The notes below the pieces were generated by a model. That model saw only the letters and a program-made list of their open reading frames with translations, was not told where the DNA came from and ran no database searches. Positions 61,065-64,000 of a stretch of DNA of 64,000 nucleotides are shown piece by piece; position 1 is the stretch's first letter, and each line of letters starts with the position of its first letter. Both the position numbers and the translations under genes were made by a program. Source of the DNA: Mesorhizobium sp. (GTDB lineage Bacteria > Pseudomonadota > Alphaproteobacteria > Rhizobiales > Rhizobiaceae); NCBI RefSeq assembly GCF_017306545.1, contig NZ_JAFKID010000019.1, forward strand, positions 24,913 through 88,912, read 5' to 3'.

Positions 61065-61087
61065 TTGCGCACCTCAATCTTGCCACC

Positions 61088-61123
61088 GTGGCTTAATAGG
61101 TGGCGCAATAAGTGGCACAAATC
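61088..61123 (+). repeat. Three tandem 12-bp repeats at the right prophage end
   Basis: Units GTGGCTTAATAG, GTGGCGCAATAA and GTGGCACAAATC lie between integrase start and the right core. They match the triplet at 19996-20031 (shared GTGGCGCAATA) in the same orientation. They are probable integrase arm sites. Confidence 0.75.
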
Positions 61124-61209
61124 CGCAGAATGGTGCAAGAGAAATCCAACCCAACCACGAAAATATGCAGTCTTTTCAATCGGATAGGTATTGCTGTCTA
61201 CGAGGTTTT

Positions 61210-61223
61210 TGGTGCGGATGAGA
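61210..61223 (+). other. Right prophage attachment core (attR)
   Basis: TGGTGCGGATGAGA, identical to 19921-19934. It is the 3' end of the tRNA-Leu gene (CCA end on the - strand), so the tRNA remains intact after integration. Confidence 0.85.
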
Positions 61224-61294
61224 GGACTCGAACCTCCACGCCTTTCGGCACTGGAACCTAAATCCAGGGTGTCTACCAATTCCACCACATCCGC
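61210..61294 (-). tRNA. tRNA-Leu (UAG)
   Basis: On the - strand: GCGGATGTGGTGGAATTGGT start, D-loop, anticodon arm CTGGA-TTTAGGT-TCCAG with anticodon TAG, a long variable arm (TGCCGAAAGGCG), T-loop GTTCGAGTC and acceptor end CATCCGC plus encoded CCA. The acceptor stem pairs GCGGATG/CATCCGC fully. It is the prophage attachment target. Confidence 0.96.
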
Positions 61295-61362
61295 GCGGGA
61301 GTTCGGCAAATCCCACGTCGCCCGCCGCCTGTCAATCTCGAGGTCGGACGAACGGCTCTTCA

Positions 61363-61941
61363 TCAGTAGAGCGGCTCCTCGAACAGCATCCTGTCGCCGT
61401 CCATCAGCCCCTTGATCTGGGCCCGGCCGTCGTTCGCCACGGCCACGCGCACCCCGAAAGGCCGCACCCGCATATCCTGCTCGATCGCCAGGCCTTCGCC
61501 TTCCGGCAGATAGAAGCGCTCGATCCCATAGTCCGCCGACAGCGTCGTATCGGGGGCGAAAGTCCATCCGGCGGAAAGGTGGCCGACGATATCGACCTCG
61601 CCGCCGGCGGCCGGCGTCGGTGCCTTGCCGAGCCAGGCCGTCCTTGCCCGCCAGTAGCCGTCGGCATCCTTGCCCAGCCGGACGGTGACGGGTCCATCGG
61701 CGCTGGACGCCCGGTCGGCCGGAATATTGGCGATCAGCGACGCCGGAAGGCGCGATATCTCGTAGCTCAAAAAAACGTAGTCGCCGCGCAGAAGGTCGCG
61801 CGGATCGACGGGCTCGACCTTGAGCAGCACCTCCGTGCCGCCGCGCAGGATGGCGGCGCGCCCGGCGATGATCCAGCCCAGGAAGCCGATCTGGAGCAGC
61901 GCCAGCACGACGGCCGATGCGATGAGCTTTCTGCCGGTCAT
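61363..61941 (-). CDS. GDYXXLXY domain protein
   Basis: 192 residues with an N-terminal membrane anchor (ASAVVLALLQIGFLGWIIAG). The motif GDYVFLSYEIS, with VDPRDLLRGDY before it, is the GDYXXLXY family signature. The C-terminus is periplasmic and beta-rich. It overlaps nothing and follows the DUF2157 gene by 3 bases, the usual pairing. Confidence 0.85.
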   Translation of the reverse strand: MTGRKLIASAVVLALLQIGFLGWIIAGRAAILRGGTEVLLKVEPVDPRDLLRGDYVFLSYEISRLPASLIANIPADRASSADGPVTVRLGKDADGYWRARTAWLGKAPTPAAGGEVDIVGHLSAGWTFAPDTTLSADYGIERFYLPEGEGLAIEQDMRVRPFGVRVAVANDGRAQIKGLMDGDRMLFEEPLY

Positions 61942-61944
61942 GGT

Positions 61945-63066
61945 TCAGGCTCCCTTCGCAACCGGCGCGGCCCAGCGCCTTTCGATGCGGATGATGGCGA
62001 AAGCCAGGATGGCCAGAATGATCGCGGCGGTCAGGAAGAAGCCGGCCGTGCCGAGCATGGACTGCATCGTGACGAGATAGATGACGACCAGTTCGAAGGC
62101 GAAGCCGAGATAGGCGATCCAGCGCAGCCCCCTGCTCTCGCGGCCGGCCAGTACGACCGCCGCAGCGATGCCGGCCAGCGCAACCGCGGAAGCGGCGGCA
62201 AAACCGCCGCCGGTGCCGGTTTCGTCCGCGAAAGTGAACTGGATCATGGCCATCCCGGTCAGGAAACCGATCAGCGCATGCAGCGGCAGCCGGCCGCCCA
62301 GTCGCGCGATGCCTTCGACCGGCTCGGGCGCCAGCACGGCCGCCGCAAACAACGCGACCGAAACGGCGGCGAGCGCAAACGACACCTGAAGCACGTCATG
62401 GTCCATCGCAAAAAGGCCGGCATAGGCGATAAGCGACAACAGGATGAGGTGCCGGGTAACGACGCTCCGCGTCCAATAGGAAAGGACAAACAGCGCAACC
62501 GCGACGGCCACGAACAGATGCGGAAACGCTGTCTCCGCAAAGAGCCGAAACCCGCCGACCAGGCTCATCACCAGCCAACCGTCGGCGATGCCTGCGGCCG
62601 CGACCGTCAGCGGATTCGAGCGCAGAGCGGCCGCGGCGAGCGCGGTGCCTGCGCACCATGTCAGCACCGCCGAGGATTCGTCGCCGGCGAGGTGGTACAT
62701 CTGCCCAACAAGCGCGATGCCGCCGCCGAAGGCTGCCGCCGCCACGATCCACAGCGCTTCGCCGATCGCCGGATGACCGCGGCTCTTGACCACCGCGCCG
62801 CCGACATAACCGACGAAAATGACGGCAAACAGGGCGCACACCCGCGCCAGTCGCGGGATCGCCTCCCAGTTCGCCGCGACGAAAATGAGGATCGCCGCGC
62901 CGAACAGCAGCGCCGCCATCATGGCCAGGACGGAACCGAAGCTGAGCGAACGGCGGTCGCTCGCCTCCACGTCGCGCCGCAACGTGGCGGCCGTCGAGGC
63001 ATCGATCAGGCCGGAAGCCGCCCAGCGCTCGATGTCGCCCCGGACCCGCGAGGAATAACTCGCCAT
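61945..63066 (-). CDS. DUF2157 membrane protein
   Basis: 373 residues from ATG 63066 (63090 possible). A soluble N-terminus (DIERWAASGLIDASTAATLRRDVE) is followed by about ten hydrophobic helices starting SFGSVLAMMAALLFGAAILIFVAANW, the DUF2157 pattern. Function unknown. Transcribed with the GDYXXLXY gene. Confidence 0.86.
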   Translation of the reverse strand: MASYSSRVRGDIERWAASGLIDASTAATLRRDVEASDRRSLSFGSVLAMMAALLFGAAILIFVAANWEAIPRLARVCALFAVIFVGYVGGAVVKSRGHPAIGEALWIVAAAAFGGGIALVGQMYHLAGDESSAVLTWCAGTALAAAALRSNPLTVAAAGIADGWLVMSLVGGFRLFAETAFPHLFVAVAVALFVLSYWTRSVVTRHLILLSLIAYAGLFAMDHDVLQVSFALAAVSVALFAAAVLAPEPVEGIARLGGRLPLHALIGFLTGMAMIQFTFADETGTGGGFAAASAVALAGIAAAVVLAGRESRGLRWIAYLGFAFELVVIYLVTMQSMLGTAGFFLTAAIILAILAFAIIRIERRWAAPVAKGA

Positions 63067-63320
63067 CAACCTATCCCCCAAGAGCGTCATTCAAGAGTGT
63101 CACTCCGACGAACCGGACAGTTCGGTCTTCGGCCGCGCCGACGTCGCCGGGCGAATCGTCCCAACTGTCGCGGCAGTGTCAACGCGAGCAAATGTTGCAT
63201 TGCACAATTTGCATTGCTGCCATGCACCAATGGCGCTTTTAAATCGATATGGGTACGCCTATCTTCGCACCGTTCCGAAAGAAAAAGCGAAACGAACTAA
63301 AGACGAAACGAGTTAGTACC
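63067..63320. other. Divergent promoter region of DUF2157 and DUF1127 genes
   Basis: 254 bases without a gene. Near 63188-63230 there is an AT-richer stretch with TTGCATTGCACAATTTGCATTGC, containing a direct repeat of TTGCATTG. A-rich sequence (AAAGAAAAAGCGAAACG) precedes the first DUF1127 start. Stress sigma-factor promoters are usual before such genes, but no box is assigned here. Confidence 0.45.
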
Positions 63321-63458
63321 ATGAACCTGATCCGCAACTATCGCAACTGGCGCCGCTACCGGGACACGGTTTCCGAGCTGAGCCGCCTGAGCAACCGTGA
63401 ACTGAACGACCTCGGCATCAGCCGCGGCGACATCCCTTTCGTGGCCCGCAAGGCCTGA
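63321..63458 (+). CDS. DUF1127 protein 1
   Basis: 45 residues starting MNLIRNYRNWRRYRDTV and ending with a helix LSNRELNDLGISRGDI, the DUF1127 signature. Basic and Arg-rich. Such proteins bind RNA in Rhodobacter (CcaF1). A longer frame from 63249 is not used, as ATG 63321 matches the second copy exactly at its start. Confidence 0.85.
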   Translation: MNLIRNYRNWRRYRDTVSELSRLSNRELNDLGISRGDIPFVARKA

Positions 63459-63501
63459 TTTTACGGATCCTCGACGATCCGCACCAGACGAGAGAAGAAC
63501 G

Positions 63502-63645
63502 ATGAACCTGATCCGCAACTATCGTAACTGGCGCGCCTATCGCGACACCGTTACCGAGCTGGATCGTTTGTCCAACCGCCAGCTCAACGATCTCGGCATC
63601 ATCCGTGACGAGATCAGGATGATCGCCCGCAAGGCGATCGTCTAA
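63502..63645 (+). CDS. DUF1127 protein 2
   Basis: 47 residues starting with the same ten residues as copy 1 (MNLIRNYRNW) and ending RDEIRMIARKAIV. AGAGAAGAA lies before ATG 63502. A tandem duplicate; followed 4 bases later by the hairpin array. Confidence 0.85.
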   Translation: MNLIRNYRNWRAYRDTVTELDRLSNRQLNDLGIIRDEIRMIARKAIV

Positions 63646-63648
63646 GGG

Positions 63649-64000
63649 ATTTCGTCAGGGTCGACCTCCTCCCCGACCCTGGCGGATACGGCCAGCCTCA
63701 TCCTCCTCCCGGAGGTTGGCCACCAAAACGGCGCCCGCCGGACCTCCTCCCCCGGCGGGCGTTGTTACCTAAAAAGGGTTTCGCCCCCTTTCAAAAGGCG
63801 AAAGGAATTTCGTCGAAGCCGACCTCCTCCCCGGCGACGACGAATACGGCCAGCCTTCATCCTCCTCCCGAGGGTTGGCCACCGAAACGGCGCCCGCCGG
63901 ATCTCCTCCCCCGGCGGGCGTTGTTGCCGGAAAAGGGTTTCGCCCCCTTTCAAAAGGCGAAAGGAATTTCGTCGAAGCCGACCTCCTCCCCGGCGACGAC
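63649..64000 (+). repeat. 158-159 bp tandem repeat, at least two units and a third begun
   Basis: The word ATTTCGTC recurs at 63649, 63807 and 63966 (steps 158 and 159). Each unit carries the same series of three hairpins and the ending AAAGGGTTTCGCCCCCTTT then GGCGAAAGGAA. The array runs past the window. Confidence 0.9.
63656..64000 (+). ncRNA. CcsR ('cuckoo')-type sRNA array with CCTCCTCCC loops
   Basis: Seven hairpins each show CCTCCTCCC (or TCTCCTCCC) in the loop: 63656-63681, 63691-63720, 63732-63761, 63812-63841, 63848-63880, 63891-63920 and 63971-64000. Stems are 8-10 bp and several are perfect (CGCCCGCCGG/CCGGCGGGCG). The loop resembles the anti-Shine-Dalgarno of 16S rRNA. CcsR sRNAs of Rhodobacter sphaeroides have this motif and lie behind a DUF1127 gene, which is the arrangement here. 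Each unit ends with a possible terminator-like hairpin. Expression is not shown. Confidence 0.78.

Noticed and set aside
63649-64000. 158-bp repeats as CRISPR or an insertion sequence
   Set aside because: No short repeats with spacers, no transposase or terminal inverted repeats; the hairpin content explains the array.

Overview
The window looks like chromosome of an alphaproteobacterium of the order Hyphomicrobiales (Rhizobiales), probably a Mesorhizobium/Phyllobacteriaceae-like organism. The evidence is high GC, two DUF982 proteins, a trigger factor with a Lys/Ala tail, paired DUF1127 genes followed by CCTCCTCCC-loop RNAs, and overlapping ATGA/GTGA gene junctions throughout. No species is claimed.

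Region 1 (1-7.3 kb) is a cobalamin-controlled uptake locus. A B12 riboswitch leads into an outer-membrane TonB-dependent receptor (btuB), a periplasmic binding protein, a FecCD permease, an ABC ATPase, a 48-codon ORF and a TonB protein. A convergent AraC-type regulator closes the locus.

Region 2 (7.4-13.4 kb) is one tightly packed + strand operon of a membrane protein and five exported proteins of unknown role. Two of them are LprI/DUF1311-type paralogues that flank a DUF4424 protein. Region 3 (13.4-19.9 kb) is ordinary chromosome: two DUF982 genes, a membrane protein, map, radC, a small exported protein and tig with its terminator.

Region 4 (19,921-61,223) is an apparently complete siphovirus-type prophage of about 41.3 kb in the 3' end of a tRNA-Leu(UAG) gene. 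A 14-bp direct repeat TGGTGCGGATGAGA marks both ends, and each end also carries three tandem 12-bp repeats, probably integrase arm sites. From the left come a short + strand operon and a terminator. A long - strand late block then runs, right to left in transcription order: HNH, small and large terminase, portal, ClpP-type protease, HK97 capsid, connectors, tail tube, tail chaperones, tape measure, tail tip, fibres, membrane-anchored endolysin and spanins. A + strand exported 'moron' gene lies between chaperone and tape measure. Upstream of the late block are a NusG-like protein, replication/HTH proteins, two DNA methyltransferases and DUF2303. The immunity region has a Cro-like gene divergent from an S24 repressor, with TAGCC-N5-GGCTA operators there and at the promoter of a right-hand + strand operon of small genes. 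That operon ends in a protein with 17 perfect-period 9-residue repeats, followed by the tyrosine integrase.

Region 5 (61.2-64 kb) resumes chromosome: tRNA-Leu, a GDYXXLXY protein, a DUF2157 membrane protein, two DUF1127 genes and an array of at least seven CCTCCTCCC-loop hairpins in a 158-159 bp tandem repeat, matching the CcsR ('cuckoo') sRNA type.

The observations most worth following are the cytosine methyltransferase read in two frames (both with family signatures), the CcsR-type array, the integrase arm repeats, the three-site operator system and the 17-repeat protein.
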